Notes: generated from the letters alone by a model not told the origin. Counted from the first letter of the stretch, positions 1 to 11,999 are shown. The stretch is 64,000 bases of DNA from Sarcomyxa edulis (GCA_009761415.1 QUOL01000007.1:1240001-1304000), one strand, 5' to 3'. Program-made: numbers and translations.

Positions 1-3000
1 TAATTTCAGCTTGAGATCAAGGAAATGAAATGGTGATCACCGTTCATAACAGTATCCTTCAAGGAAGCATCTATCGTATTCAGATGCGCCAGATGAGATA
101 GTTTTCCGATGCTGAGCATAAGCTGGCATCACAGTTTCAGCAAACAAACATATTTTGACGCGGTTCGAAGTGGACTCACATGTCTTGTCTCCAAATTCGT
201 TGCGTTTTTGGCTTCGTAGAGGAGAGCAGCAGCAGTAGACCCATACCTCTCCTTACCAAGATCATGGACCCACGAGATAGCAGGATTGGGAAATTCTGAA
301 AAGTATCGATCCATATACCCACTGTAGAAGTCTTCCTGTGCGAACATCACTCGGATCTCTCCTGTAAAATATGTTTAACATTTTGTCAGATAGAGAAGAT
401 AGAGCGAATCAAAGTACCCACCATGTTGGATATACCACCGGAACAGTTCTTGAGTAAACGCATCTTTAAACTTCTCGATATAGTGTTGTATTCTGTCATA
501 ATTTGGATTATCTTCGGGAGGGTATATGATTCCTCTATGACATAATGCAGCTAAAGTGCTGTAGTCTTGATAGCTCTCCGCAATCGAAAACGCTTGTTCA
601 GCGAATCCATTGAGGCCTGTGTATAGCGTACGGGTCAACGCCCATCCCATGTCGAGTAGACCAACATCATACAGAACACTCACGAAGCGTTTCCAAGACT
701 TCTGGTCGAAGAGAATCAAATCGAGTATTCAACTCATCCCTATCCTTCTCTCCACCAGTCTCACTACAAAATAGAATAGCTCATCAGAATCCATCCACCA
801 CGCCAATACGTGATATCAACCCACCTTCTCAAATAATCCAACCGTTCCGCGATACAAGCAAACAAAAGTTTCGCCAAGTCCGGCAACTGCGTATTCGGAT
901 CCTTGTTCCTTTCAGACGCTGGAGAAGTCACCGCTGAAGTGGTCGCGTCAAAGAGAGTGAGTATGACGTCGATGCTTGTGGGTGAACTCGTCCATGGTTT
1001 GATCATAGGGAATTCGAGGCCGTATAGACGAGCGTTGTATTCTCGATGTTCGTATCCTGATCTGAGCACCGTCTGGGATGCCACAGATTGAGTATCAGCT
1101 GCGCGGACATAAATTTGATTCGTCGTGGCTTAGGACGTACCAGAGCAATATCATTCGCCTGCGCCAATACAGGCAATTCCCTCCCTCTCGTGGAGAGTTC
1201 CGACACTTTGCGCAAGAGTTTCCCAATGTCAGCTACACGAAGGCGGAAAAAGGCTCGTATCACATCCTCATGGTCAGCATCACCGACATCATGCATAAAC
1301 GCTTCGATACAATCGATGAGAACACTTTGTGTTGGACCTGTACTACAGACGCAATCAAATTCAACGCAAGGCCAAAGTACGACGAAGGAGGAAAATGACG
1401 CACGCGAGCAACTCGTTGTGATGTATCCATAACTGATAACAAGCATACAGTTTTTCGGCATCCGTCGCCAAACGTTGTCGGCTCACTTGTGGCATCTACG
1501 GATCTCGTCAGACGATATCCACATAATGCCGCTGCACAGGCAGACACAAAACGAAACGAAACGAAACGAACCTTCAAAAGAACGGCATTATCATTTATAA
1601 AGCCAACGAGCCAGTTAAGTCTTTCGATCCGACTCAGCAATTGTGCAGTGAGGTCGTGATGATGATGTACGACTTCAGGATCTGGATTTGGACATCTGTA
1701 ATCAGCATGGGATAGATAGTAATGACTCCTTGGTATGGCGAACCTGATTCTAGGACAGCCCGACTTAGTTGCTCGGCGCCTTTGGTCAAGCTGATCATAT
1801 CCACATCGGGTGGGAAGGTGAAAGATAGAGGGTTCTGCAGAGATGGAGTATGAGATCGAATATCGCTTCTAGCATTAGAAAAGTCTCATACCTCGGGAGA
1901 TAGATACAAGATAGCTTGAGTCATAATCGACTTCAAAAGACCTGCCTTCCCCGTCCTGAGAACCAGTCGATCAACATACATCCTCAATAAAACACCCCAA
2001 AAAATCAAAGACGTACTCTGAATCAAAAGTAGCCACATTATCCATATCGAGGGTCACTTTCATCATCGTCGTAGCCGTCAAGACCAATATGGTACTATCC
2101 GAATCAACATTCCCAACACCGAATGTCCGATCTGTGGTTGTTTTGAGCGTTATGCGATCTTCATATTGAGAATCTAGGATGCACAGACAAAGGGAAGGAA
2201 ACAATGACAATGAGTATTGTTGGTGGAACCAATTGAATTGTGGGGATGGACGGACCTCGAGCACATAATGCGATTGCGTCTCCGAATTGGACACTCACCA
2301 ATGCACCGTCGAGGATTAATTGAATACGAGGGTGCATCGGAGCGCCAGAGTTGGCGTTCTGAGACCACGCAGTCAGATATAACGTTCAAAAGGGGAAGTG
2401 GGAAGTGGGAGGGGGACTTACAACCTGATACGGGACACCGCGAACGTTCTGGACTTGGAAACCTTCACTAGTCTGGGACATCCTGACAATTGCATAGATT
2501 CGTGTGATCGGGTTCATATCCATCGTGATGTCTTCAGTGGCATCTTCCACCCCTGCATATGAAACAAGGATAATCAAGTTCCCCTTACTGAAATGAAAAG
2601 GATGTCAGCTACAAGAAAGAGGGCCACCCCAAGAGACGTGCCTATCGAGGGTCAAATCGACCAATTCCAAATCCATCATCGCATCATCCAGAGGGACGTT
2701 TCTAAACACTTCTCGGACTTTATTCCTGATGATGTCTACAACGTCTTCATCTGATAAGATCTCTTCCCACCCTTCCGACTTCATATCCCATCTTTGCACG
2801 CGTGTGTCTACAAGAGCGCATACTTCCCGTCCGCCTGTTGGTAGATTTTGGCCGAGGGCGATGGCATTGATGTTACCAGGTTCAGTGGAGATGAGAGGGG
2901 TCGTAGAGCTCGGACCACCAGAGAAGAGGGAGGGGATGAACCGGGAAAATGTCAAGGAAGATGGGGTCGGACGTGCGAAGGGGTGGGCGGTGAGATGACT

Positions 3001-3897
3001 TTTTCCACCTGCGGACGTCAGCGTGAAACGGAATAGTCGGCCAAAGGTCGTCGATGCTACATAGGTTTGGGGCTGTAAAAAATCATAAGCGATTGTGTAT
3101 CCGAGGACAAAAGGATAACTTTACATCTGATCTGGTGAGATTTGTGAAGGTCTCACGAGGTGCGAGAGCAAGAGAGGTCGTCGTATAGTGGTCACCACCA
3201 GCTAGACCTATACCGATGCTGTCCCAGAATCTGATGTTTCCCGAGGCTGAGAGGAGAATGAGGCCTGGCTCGCGTGAGGTGCCGTAAGGTACAAGCCCGT
3301 GCAGCGGAGGTGCTGATCCCAAGACGTTCGTGTCCTCAGGACAGGAGAATATGTAACAGGTCGGAGTCCCTTTCAAGGCCTGCGAAAAATGCAGAGGTCA
3401 GGAATCCGCAAGAGGCCAGACGCATTTGCGACGCACCTGAGCATGTTGCCAAACGAAACATGTCTCCACTGAAGCAACAAGCGCGAAGCCAGTCAAGGTG
3501 TCTATATCACCGGAGTATGCGTCCCCAATGAAATCTGCATTCCTTCCATGTTTAGTAGACCGATCAACGCGATTAATGCAGAGGGCTTACCTGCGTTCTT
3601 GAGAACCTGTTTGACTTCCACTGGTAGATGCGCGTAGAAAGAGACAGAAAGTTCCTTTGACTTTGCAAAGAGTATCTCTGGAGACGTTCTCTGGATGTCT
3701 GGGTCCTCGACTTGGTCAACGTCCATACCCGATGCATGGGAGACCTGTCTTTCTAGACCACGGACTGGAGTGGCGAAACGAGATGATGGTCTGCTGCCAC
3801 CCACCACGATACGTCGTTTAGGAGGAGGAGGAGTGCTTTCATGTTGTCTCGGACGTGTTGAGCGACGAGGAGCAGGCGATGGAGAGAATGTTGCCAT
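1..3897 (-). CDS. NUP133: Nucleoporin Nup133 (3' end of gene outside window)
   Basis: This is a subunit of the Y-shaped (Nup107-160/Nup84) scaffold of the nuclear pore. The gene is read leftwards from the ATG at 3897 in many short exons. The N-terminus is a low-complexity Pro/Arg/Ser tail, followed by the start of the beta-propeller (SVSFYAHLPVEVKQVL near residue 80, matching the 'LPVKVMEAL' region of animal Nup133). Blade-like segments follow (LILLSASGNIRFWDS at about 3240). The alpha-helical C-terminal half is recognisable at 719-375 (AFSIAESYQDYSTLAALC, then LFRWYIQHG). At 300-180 the motif ISWVHDL...NLETRHV matches the Nup133 'LSWLHEI...NMETRYF' segment. The reading frame closes outside the window, so the extreme C-terminus is missing here. 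It is divergent from the 4083 gene across 185 bp. Identification is firm; exon boundaries are approximate. Confidence 0.88.
1548..1571. repeat. Short (ACGAA)n pentanucleotide run in NUP133
   Basis: About four tandem copies of ACGAA lie in a stretch of the NUP133 gene that shows no convincing coding frame on the minus strand, probably an intron. It is a candidate length-variable site with no other signal. Confidence 0.5.
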
Positions 3898-4082
3898 CGA
3901 ACTCGAGACTCAGGGAGTTGGGACTTGTACGCGGTTGAAATAGAAACTTTGGATTTGAGACAAGCCGGCCACAATTTGGCAGCACCGTGTGAAACAAATT
4001 ACCCGTGACCTCAAATTGCAGCTCACGTCCACTCTATCTCTCTCTCTCGCTCTGGCACTCGACGTTGCAACTGGCACCCAAA

Positions 4083-4541
4083 ATGACATCTGCAGTAACG
4101 ACGTTCAATGATTTGAAGCGCACTCCTATGGCACCTTCAGGCCTCGTTCCAAACACATGGATATTCACCATCCGACATGTCCCACTCAATCCTCCAGGCG
4201 ATCTCATCATGATCGTCAATCCAGCTGCCCGGTTCATCCACTGCGAGGGTCCAGTACAACTTGCCTCACTCTCACCAAAAGAAAAAGCCACCATCATCAC
4301 CCCACTCCTCTTAAAAGCTTTCAACAACGGACTCGGTGTAGAGGATGGTCCTAGATTGGCGCCTTGGAAGTGGTCCTCCAACGATTCGGATGTCGCGAGG
4401 GAGGTGGGATTGGCTTTGAAAGAACTAGGAGTTAAAGAGGAGCTATGCGTGGTCTCGTCCGCGACAGAGAAGGACAGAAAAGTTGCAGACGAAGTATGGC
4501 AGGATCTCTTCCAAACTCTTACCAGTTCAATGGGTGCTTAG
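4083..4541 (+). CDS. Fungal hypothetical protein, 152 aa
   Basis: A single uninterrupted exon. I chose the ATG at 4083 (context CAAAATG) rather than the in-frame ATG at 4005, because the intervening segment is a CT-rich leader typical of fungal 5' UTRs. The protein is soluble, with no signal peptide or membrane segment. It has a beta-rich N-terminal half (WIFTIRHVPLNPPGD, DLIMIVNPAARFIHCEG) and a helical C-terminal half (REVGLALKELGVKEEL, ADEVWQDLFQTL). I do not recognise the family. The position between two housekeeping genes and the clean open frame argue that it is real. It is divergently transcribed from NUP133 and convergent with histone H2B, whose stop lies 330 bp away. Confidence 0.7.
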   Translation: MTSAVTTFNDLKRTPMAPSGLVPNTWIFTIRHVPLNPPGDLIMIVNPAARFIHCEGPVQLASLSPKEKATIITPLLLKAFNNGLGVEDGPRLAPWKWSSNDSDVAREVGLALKELGVKEELCVVSSATEKDRKVADEVWQDLFQTLTSSMGA

Positions 4542-4871
4542 ACTCAGTGGGCGGAACAAATGCGATTACGATAACAGGACCCTCTTCGAGTATATCCGCT
4601 GTTGACCGAACCTCACGACGAAGAGAGTATCATCACTACTCAGTCCTCATCGACGGACTAAAATCAAAGGCGAAGGTTGGGCGAAGGCAAAAAAAGGAGG
4701 CTAAGACCAAACATGATGCATGATCCGTGACCTTGAATCCCGAATTCGAGGAGTCTCGCGTTTCTTAAGAACATGATAGATGTCGTGGGTGATGTGATAA
4801 ATAGAGAGAGTAGTAAGACGTGGATACAATAATACACGATGCAAAAAAAGAGAAGATAAAAAGTACACAAT

Positions 4872-5535
4872 CTATTTGGCTCCCGCAGACGAGAACTTCG
4901 TAACGGATTTCGTACCCTCCGAGATGGCATGCTTCGCAAGCTCTCCAGGTAGGATCAAGCGTACAGATGTCTGGATTTCGCGGGAGGAGATGGTGGATTT
5001 CTTCGAGTAGGCAGCGAGCTCTGTTGAAAAAAAAAGTCAGTTGCAATATCGCGCACGTTCCTCAATCATCAACGTACTCGATGCTTCCGATGCGATTCTC
5101 TGTAAAGTTATCTCAGTATACAGAGCACGACATCAACAACACGAAGGGGTACGAACCTCGAAGATATCATTGACGAAGGAGTTGAGGATAGCCATTGCTT
5201 TGTTGGAGATACCAGTATCAGGGTGGACCTGCTTGAGGACTACATGGGCGTTAGAAAACCCGTAGACGTGGCATACAACGCGCAAACATACCTTTGTAGA
5301 TATACGAAGAGTAAGTCTCCTTGCGAGTCTTTCTTCTCTTCTTCTTCTCTCCATCAGCTGGTGCCGCTGCCTTTGATGTCTTCTTGGCGGCTTTGGCGCC
5401 TTCCGTCTTTGCTGGGGCTTTGGACGCGGTGGAAGCAGGGGCTTTGCCAGCAGTGGAAGCGGGCTGCGAATGGATGGTAGTTAGCCCCTAAGATAATACG
5501 TAGATGGATAGATAAGAGCGCACTTTGGGGGCCAT
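4872..5535 (-). CDS. HTB1: Histone H2B
   Basis: Core histone that pairs with H2A in the nucleosome. Five exons can be placed exactly: 5535-5524, 5463-5292, 5239-5157, 5099-5078 and 5020-4872, giving 145 residues. All junctions are GT-AG and stay in phase. The N-terminal tail is Lys/Ala/Pro rich. The histone fold starts at [20 protein letters not shown] and continues through [20 protein letters not shown]. The C-terminal helix contains [17 protein letters not shown] followed by the end ...KFSSAGAK. The lysine near the C-terminus (EGTKSVTKF) is the site ubiquitinated by Rad6/Bre1 in other fungi. Four introns are usual for basidiomycete histone genes and unlike metazoan ones. No H2A gene is adjacent. 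Confidence 0.95.
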
Positions 5536-5946
5536 TTGAGATGTAGAGAGATTTGGCTAAAATCAACGATGAATGAGTTCAGTATGGGTTGCGTTGGCTG
5601 ATCAGTGTAGATTGGCGTACAAGTAACGGATATTTGAGAGGCTGAGAGGGAGCGATGGTGGATGTTGGAAGTAAGAAGGTCGTAAGTATTTCGGGAAGGT
5701 CGAGCTGAGCTTTATATTGGCGGACTTCGAAAATGCGTTCCCACGTTGACTAAACAATCGTGCATCACCGTGACAAAGATGTGACAGTCGCGATCGATGA
5801 TGCACGTGATGTGTCTCCGCGTTCAGGTCAATTCAAAGTTCGAGTTTGAGGAAGTGATAGAATAACAATATTTACAGCAAATGATATTCTATGAAGATAA
5901 CACAAAGTAGATACATACTGTCCGATGAAAACTATGATAATGATGC
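5536..5946. other. Intergenic region upstream of H2B
   Basis: This 411-bp stretch separates the H2B start from the sphingoid kinase stop. Both genes point the same way, so it holds the H2B promoter and the kinase 3' UTR. I see no open frame that looks coding and no divergent H2A, which often shares this position in fungi. Confidence 0.5.
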
Positions 5947-7951
5947 TTATGAAAGTGTCTCTTCCTGCTCTTTGTTGGCAGGGATACTGAAAGGAGCAGC
6001 ATAATACCCATGAGGACTCAACAACGTAGCGAGTCCTTTGTGCACTTCGACCTGGTATGCTGCAAAGGGGAATAATTCACCATCCACTGATAGCGACCCT
6101 TTGCTCGAAAGGGGTTCCACCCGATATGCGTAGGCTTTGACGTAGCAGACCTGTGGTAATTAGATACGATCAGAGATATGCCACCACTACAAAGAGATAC
6201 CGCTACTCACCCTACGATCCCAGTACGTATCACCTTTCGACGCACCTATTAGGTTCTTCAGTATATCACCTCTCGTAGACTGTCATCCCTGATAATCAAC
6301 GTCTTTTCCAGTGAACGAGGGCATGAACCAATGTAAACTGACCACTACTTGTGCCATAACATCAATCAAACCATCATCTGGCAAGGAAACAGGGAACGCC
6401 ATAAAGTCCCTGGATGCTCCTGTACATCAAGTCTTATTCCAAATATACTTTTAGAGATTATGCACGCACCGTCCGACATACGGACCTTTCCCCGCATACA
6501 CGTAAAGCAGAGGTTCTTCGATGGTGACCCATCCTTCTTCATCTTCCGAGTGATTCTTCAGAGGTGGAAGTGAGCTGTCTGAGCTCTCTGTGGGTATAGA
6601 AGGGGTTGATGGAGTGCCGATCAGATCATCGCGCTGTCTCGCTTCGAGGGTCTTCGCCATCTTGAGCTTGTCGCTTTCCGCAAGCTTATAAGAAAGCTTC
6701 ACGGGACATGGTTTATGGGTGATAACTAGATCATAAGTCAGGGAAGCTCATCGCGAGATTGGAGGAAGGGAGGACCCATACTTCCGCGGAGTAGGCCGTA
6801 CATAAACCGAGTATCTCCCATCCAACGAAGATGTTCTGTCCCGATATCCAAGTCGGCCATTAGCCCTAAAGCTTGGGACATGAACGATATGGTCCGTTTC
6901 CCATTCTGGACGACGGAGAACACGTCGACTTTCATCGGCCGGCCTATAACACGATATGAGTCCAATATATCGGCATGCCCAGGCAAACATACCTTTGATC
7001 ACATTCAAAGCAGCCACAGTAACATCAAATCCATCCTGATTATCTTTATATGACGGTTCGATCAATTCCGCTCAACTCCATCACGCACCTGGATTCCAAG
7101 TAAATTCAACGACAAGCCATTCCCTGATCCAGTGGGTATAGGAGCGATGGGTATATTGAAGGCCTTCATGGGATATTGGTGGTGGGCGAATCCATTCATC
7201 ACTTCGTGAATAAGACCGTCACCGGAAACAGTGAGTATAGCATCGTAATCCAAGGAGAGGTCCTTTGCAATTTCATACGCGTGTCCAGAGTGTGTCGTGT
7301 CTGTTCAGTAGATCAGCAAACAAGGGGGATGCGGTAATGGCGAGGCTTATTCACATTCGACATCCAGGAAACACCCCGCAGCATAGAGTATCGGGGCGAC
7401 GGTCTTTGGAAATATCGTAGGAGCTTTACGCTAATGAATGGGACGGGTTTAGCATTGAGTCCACATAATTACAGGATGAAAGACAAACGAACGATTCCTC
7501 CGTGAGGGTTCACGAGTACCTTCAAGCGTCTGCATCGCTTGATGCCAACACCTGTGGGTCAAGCAAAAGTCAGTGACTGGTCGCGAATGAAACGAATCCA
7601 ACGGTACCCTCGTATGCTGCATGCATCAACGACTCGGCCCATTCAGCTACTCCGAGAGTCTCTGCGTCCTTGACCTCCCCCTCGATAGTGACAAGCGAAA
7701 AGGGCTCCTTCTGTCGCTTTCTATCCAGGTAAGAGACACTCAAGCTGTGTGTTCTTTGACCAGATTTAGCTGCTATGACCTGTCGTAGAACCACTTCATG
7801 GTTCCGCTCTGGGTATGCGAGTCAGATATGTTCAGCTGAGATGGTTGTTTGGTTTACCTGGAGACTTGACGAAGAGAACAGAGTCGTTGAACGCAAGAGT
7901 CACTAGTTTACCCGAAGGTACGACTTGGACAGTGAGTTCGACTGGGGCCAT
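5947..7951 (-). CDS. Sphingoid long-chain base kinase (diacylglycerol-kinase catalytic fold)
   Basis: Predicted to phosphorylate sphingosine/phytosphingosine to the 1-phosphate, the role of yeast Lcb4/Lcb5. The protein starts at MAPVELTVQVVPSG (7951). The kinase core begins with LKVLVNPHGG (about 7530), the NPxGG nucleotide-binding motif of the family. The signature SGDGLIHEVMNG follows at about 7215, and PTGSGNGLS at about 7125; these are the phosphate-binding and catalytic blocks. A middle segment (GDTRFMYGLLRG, read around 6800) matches the C2/C3 conserved regions. The C-terminal beta domain ends with LSVDGELFPFAAYQVEVHKG, typical of sphingosine kinases. At least seven introns of 50-70 nt are present. 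The gene is divergent from the methyltransferase at 8301 across about 350 bp, which may be a shared promoter. Confidence 0.88.
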
Positions 7952-8300
7952 AGACCGTCGACGTCGAGCTCCACTCAATGCCTGATACGAGACTGGTCCA
8001 ACTGTTGCAAATTAGGGGGGCTTGGTCGACAAATCGCCCTTACCTAGACTTCCCCGGAGCTTCCTCATGGCGCCGCGCAGTTCACGTCCTGGCTCTTCTC
8101 CCAACGTTTCCTCATATTCTCCTTCAAGACCTTCACATGCCTCTCAGCGACAATAATAACCTGGATGTCGCTCAGATGACACCTTGAACACACGCCATTT
8201 TTATCGATCAGAAGATATCGACTGATATCAAATGCACTGACTCGAATTGTCCCTAATCTTCAATCTTCCTTTCCTACCTTCCACTCTTACATTCAGAGCT

Positions 8301-9340
8301 ATGTCTGTCGTCCACGATGCAGCCAAGATAGGATTCGGGACTGGAACGAACGAGCTATACGACCAGTACGTTCCAGATCGGTTTTCGTGGAGATATCTTT
8401 GAACGTGCGTCCAGGGCACGTCCTTCATACAAGCCGTTTGTACTTTCCCATATCCGCAACGCGGTAAAGTCGACTGAGCCACTCAACATTGTCGAGTACG
8501 TCGCATACAGCATCTCGAAGTGCGATCCCTGCTAACTTGTTCGAACAGATTAGGAGCTGGGACGGGTATCTTTACCCGCGCTCTCCTCGCCGATTCAGAA
8601 TGGGCATCATCTGTAAAGGAACTCAAGGCAATTGAACCGAGCGAAGGCATGCGCGAGGTCTTTACGAAGACAGTCACCGATGAACGTGCCAGCGCAAATG
8701 AGGGTACATTCGCTGCGACCGGCGTCGCGAGTGGTTGGGCAGATATCATTATCATTGCTCAGGTGCGTACAACCTCATAGTTAACTCACGTCTTGACTCA
8801 GCTCGAAACCCTCACATAGGCATTCCACTGGTGTCACCCTGATTATGACTCTGCGATCGTCGAATTTGCTCGAGTCCTCAAACCAGACGGCGTAGTTGCC
8901 TTCGTCTGGAATCTCGAGGACAGGTATGTCCGATCTCTCAAAGTCCGAAAGATGAAAGTCTCATCCATCTTATTCTCAGAGAGGGTGCTCGATGGGTAGC
9001 CCAGCTGCGTGAACGCTATGAGAAATACGAACATGGCTCCCCTCAATTCCGACTTGGACTCTGGCGCGAAGCATTCAACACCTCGTCTTACAAGAAGCTC
9101 TTCCAACCTCAAGAGGAGAAGGAGTGGGCATACCCCAATATCGGTACCCTAGACATCGTCGTCGACAGGGCCTGCACCAAAAGCTATGTCGCTGTGCTAC
9201 CCCAAGATGAAAAGGATTCAGTTAGAGCGGATGTCAAAGCCATTGTCGAGAAGGGTGACGATAAAGTCTGGATCGACGAGAGTAAAGGTATCTTCGAGTA
9301 TCCCTACAAGACTTTGGTTGTCATATCCAAGAGACAGTAG
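8301..9340 (+). CDS. Class I SAM-dependent methyltransferase
   Basis: A Methyltransf_11-like enzyme of the yeast Crg1/Tmt1 type. The first exon (MSVVHDAAKIGFGTG) splices at YDQ|ARPSYKP to give the 'Y..ARPsYP' motif that precedes the Rossmann core in this group. Motif I is VELGAGTGIFTR (after the intron ending near 8549). Motif II/III includes IEPSEGM and WADIIIIAQAFHWC, and motif IV is VLKPDGVVAFVWNLEDR. The C-terminal region (SYKKLFQPQEE to YKTLVVISKRQ) is typical in length. The substrate cannot be told from sequence; relatives methylate small acids or lipids. At least four introns. It is the last clearly conserved gene before the accessory island. Confidence 0.85.
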
Positions 9341-9646
9341 GGGCTTGACTCCCCTCTCTCTGGACAAGTGTTATAAGATTAGTTATGTAGAGATGTAGGA
9401 ATGTGAATGAATGCCTGGACACTTTAGAGTCCAGGTTCTAACGCACCCACCCATGTCTTCTAAAAAAGGAAATCTTTTTTTTTCCCGCGTCCCACGTGAT
9501 TCCATTTGACGCTTTCGTGTACGTTTCTATCCGAGTACCTTGGTTTTCCGTGCATGCCTATATATTGCGGTACTATCTCTCATGTATATAGTCTCTGCCA
9601 TTGTGTTCCTTTTAAATCTGTTCCATTTGCTCCATAATGCGACCTG
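9341..9646. other. Intergenic; left edge of the accessory island
   Basis: Contains A/T runs near 9470 and no convincing open frame. The first island gene (minus strand) may extend its last exon down to about 9647. Confidence 0.4.
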
Positions 9647-9730
9647 TTATACGTTTACTCTCACGTAGGGGCCTATTCCACCCAGCGGTTCTGGAATACC
9701 CGACATTTCAGTGCTCAGTATATGACGACT

Positions 9731-10612
9731 TTAGATATTTAACTGACCGGAATACAATTCATTCGATATGTTAAATGAAACTATCCAGCATAATTCGTCC
9801 CCTGTCCGTCTGAGCGTAGTTGTCTCATCGGTAGATATTTCCTCGTCTTGTAGTGGTTCGTATCCGCTGTCGTGTCGGACGATTGGCCAGATATGTGAAT
9901 TGCCGTTCGTCACGAAAGCGCCTTGCGAACTCTTTATGAACTTTTTCAGAACAAACGTCGTATGTGGAAATAGAGATATTGCTCTTTCCGCCGTGAATAT
10001 GTTCATGACGCTAGCTATCTCGGTGTTAGTGTGTATGATATCCTAATAGCATGAGGACGTACTTGTAGCGCACGTTAACAGAAAATCTAACGGATCTCCT
10101 TGAACGACGTGGACCGTGATTGTTAAATCGGGCTGTGTTGGCTTGTCGAAGAGGAAGGTGCGGACACGGAACGAAATTGCGGGTCTGAATGTTGATATAA
10201 ACATGGCGTTTCGTGGATACCTGTACATCTCTGGTCCGAGGAACTCTATTAGCTGTCCGAATCTGCCTCTCTCTATACAGATATCCATATTCTCGGTAAA
10301 CCGGGGCGTTCTGCAAAAGTACTGCAATACTAGTGGACCACAGATAATCGCTTCGGTTTGTTTCATCATGGTCAGGAAGCCGTCTACGTCATTGTACCAC
10401 CGAGAAATGATGGCTCGCGGGTCCCAGCGGAAAGCGACGTACTCTCGAATTAGACTCCAGACCGCGAAACTCGTCGACGATATTCGATATATTAAAGCGG
10501 AGGGCCAGGTATCGAAGAATTTGTGAACTAACAGCGACCCTCCTCTTATCAGAGTTGTTTCTAGTGGCGAAGGGGGAGTCGCGTCGATGCAACGTGAAAG
10601 AGTGGAGAACAT
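9731..10612 (-). CDS. F-box/nucleotidyltransferase-fold family protein, copy 1
   Basis: First of six paralogues in the island. Two exons join cleanly (10612-10063, 10014-9731; 48-nt intron). The N-terminal helical segment (TTLIRGGSLLVHKFFDTW) is F-box-like. The next block, IICGPLVLQYFCR...ENMDICI, sits where the functional relative at 31948 has a nucleotidyltransferase motif (GS...SDLDI). Here the Ser is Pro and the first Asp is Asn, so catalysis is unlikely. Further blocks shared by all copies are HVVQGDPLDFLL and ERAISLFPHTTFVLKK. The stop at 9731 may be read past: a donor at the last codons could splice to an exon ending near 9647, as in copies 2 and 6. It is divergently arranged with the SKP1-like gene. 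Confidence 0.7.
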
Positions 10613-10860
10613 CGCTAATGCCGATCTGTACGGTTTCTCAGGTGTGTATAGCCTTCGAGCGTCAAGATTTAAGGCTAATGAACTCGAGGGTGGGCGCTTG
10701 ATTAGAGCCGACGGAAACGGGAAATCGTCGGGTTTGGAAACTGGACGTAACTCGAGGATCCCATGGATTTTTGTTCAATGCTAGAAATGATCGATGCGAT
10801 CACACGTTCACAAAACCGGACGACGTCGACTGAAAACATAAAAACGTCTAGACGGGCGTC

Positions 10861-10867
10861 TATAAAA
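10861..10867 (+). promoter_or_regulatory. TATA box of the SKP1-like gene
   Basis: TATAAAA lies 49 bp upstream of the chosen SKP1-like ATG at 10910. It sits in the 297-bp region shared with the divergent F-box/NTase copy 1 (start 10612). Confidence 0.5.
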
Positions 10868-10909
10868 GGGTCGTTGGATGCATTGTACACCGGCGTGCCA
10901 TTGCTTGCG

Positions 10910-11684
10910 ATGTCCGTTCCATCTAGTCCAACGGTCGAGCTCATAACTTCCGACAACGTCAAATTCGAAGTCGAGGTCGAAGTCGTTAGTCGTAGTGTGC
11001 TCATACGAGGGATGATTAATGGTGACTCGTCCTTCTGTCTAAGCCACCAAATTGATTAACAGCCTTTTCTGCAGATACTGTCTCTCCTAAGGGGCCCATC
11101 CACCTCACTAACGTCTCTTCTGGTGTTTTAAAGAAGGTTGTACTGGCATTCTATCGGAACATGTCACGTCGTGCTCATCTCAGATATTTGGATCAGGTCA
11201 TAGAGTTTTGTACGCATCATCGTGGAGAGCCCTATCTCGACGATGGCTATTCTGAGATCCCTCTTCATTCCATCGAGTTGGGTGAATGGGACGCCCTATT
11301 CATATCGGTGGGACAGGAGATGCTCTTCGACATTATTCTTGCCGCGCATTACCTAGATATCAGGTCGCTTTTGTGAGTTTATATTCTATTGGATAGTGTA
11401 GCACCTAACTGGTCCAAACATCACAGGAACGTAGGTTCTAAACGTGTCGCGAATATGGTCAAGGGCAAGACGGTCGAAGAAATCCGTGCTATTTTCGGCA
11501 TTGTGAATGATTTTTCACCGCAAGAAGAGGTGCGAAATGTATCTCGGAACTTCCTGTCGTTCCCTACTCACTGGCTGTCGAACTCGTAGGCAGATCTCAG
11601 GAAAGAAAACGTATGTTCCTTCCATTCTGAATTCTCTATGACTCGCGCTGATCCTGTGCGTAGGAATGGGCGGAGGATAGATGA
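10910..11684 (+). pseudogene. SKP1: SKP1-like gene with one-base frameshift
   Basis: Skp1 links F-box proteins to cullin in SCF ubiquitin ligases. All five expected exons are visible. Exon 1 encodes the BTB/POZ-like start (VELITSDNVKFEVEVEV, SVLIRGMIN). Exon 2 gives DTVSPKGPIP and then TNVSSGVLKKV. Exon 3 holds VIEFCTHHRGEP and FDIILAAHYLDIRSLL. Exons 4 and 5 hold the F-box-binding helices ([36 protein letters not shown]). Between PIP and TNVSS, at about 11100-11105, the C-rich stretch carries one extra base, so the two halves are in different frames. No alternative donor/acceptor pair I tried restores phase without deleting conserved residues. All other junctions are canonical. Either a young pseudogene, a sequencing error, or an unusual splice. 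Confidence 0.62.
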
Positions 11685-11999
11685 TATGCATGTTATTTAC
11701 TGCGGTGACCGTCTACGTTGGGCGTCGTTCGGACGGTGTCTCGTCGTTTGCCTTATACGATGTCTACGTACTCTTCTGCAATAAACTTACGCTGGCGTTT
11801 GTATTTCTGATGGTCTCGAGTGTTCAAACCGGGTTTTCTTAACACGAAGCACTGGTTCAAAATCATAACCTAGCGGACAAGCAAGTATAATACCATGTAT
11901 AGAAAAGAGTGATTGTATATATGTCAGATATAGGAAAAAAAACCGGACAAAAGAGTGTGGGGTACACCTAATGTGACCGATGGAAATGTTGCGATCGTT
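11685..11999. other. Intergenic, convergent gene ends
   Basis: The 3' regions of the SKP1-like gene (plus) and F-box/NTase copy 2 (minus) meet here. No coding frame, repeat or RNA gene is seen. Confidence 0.4.
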
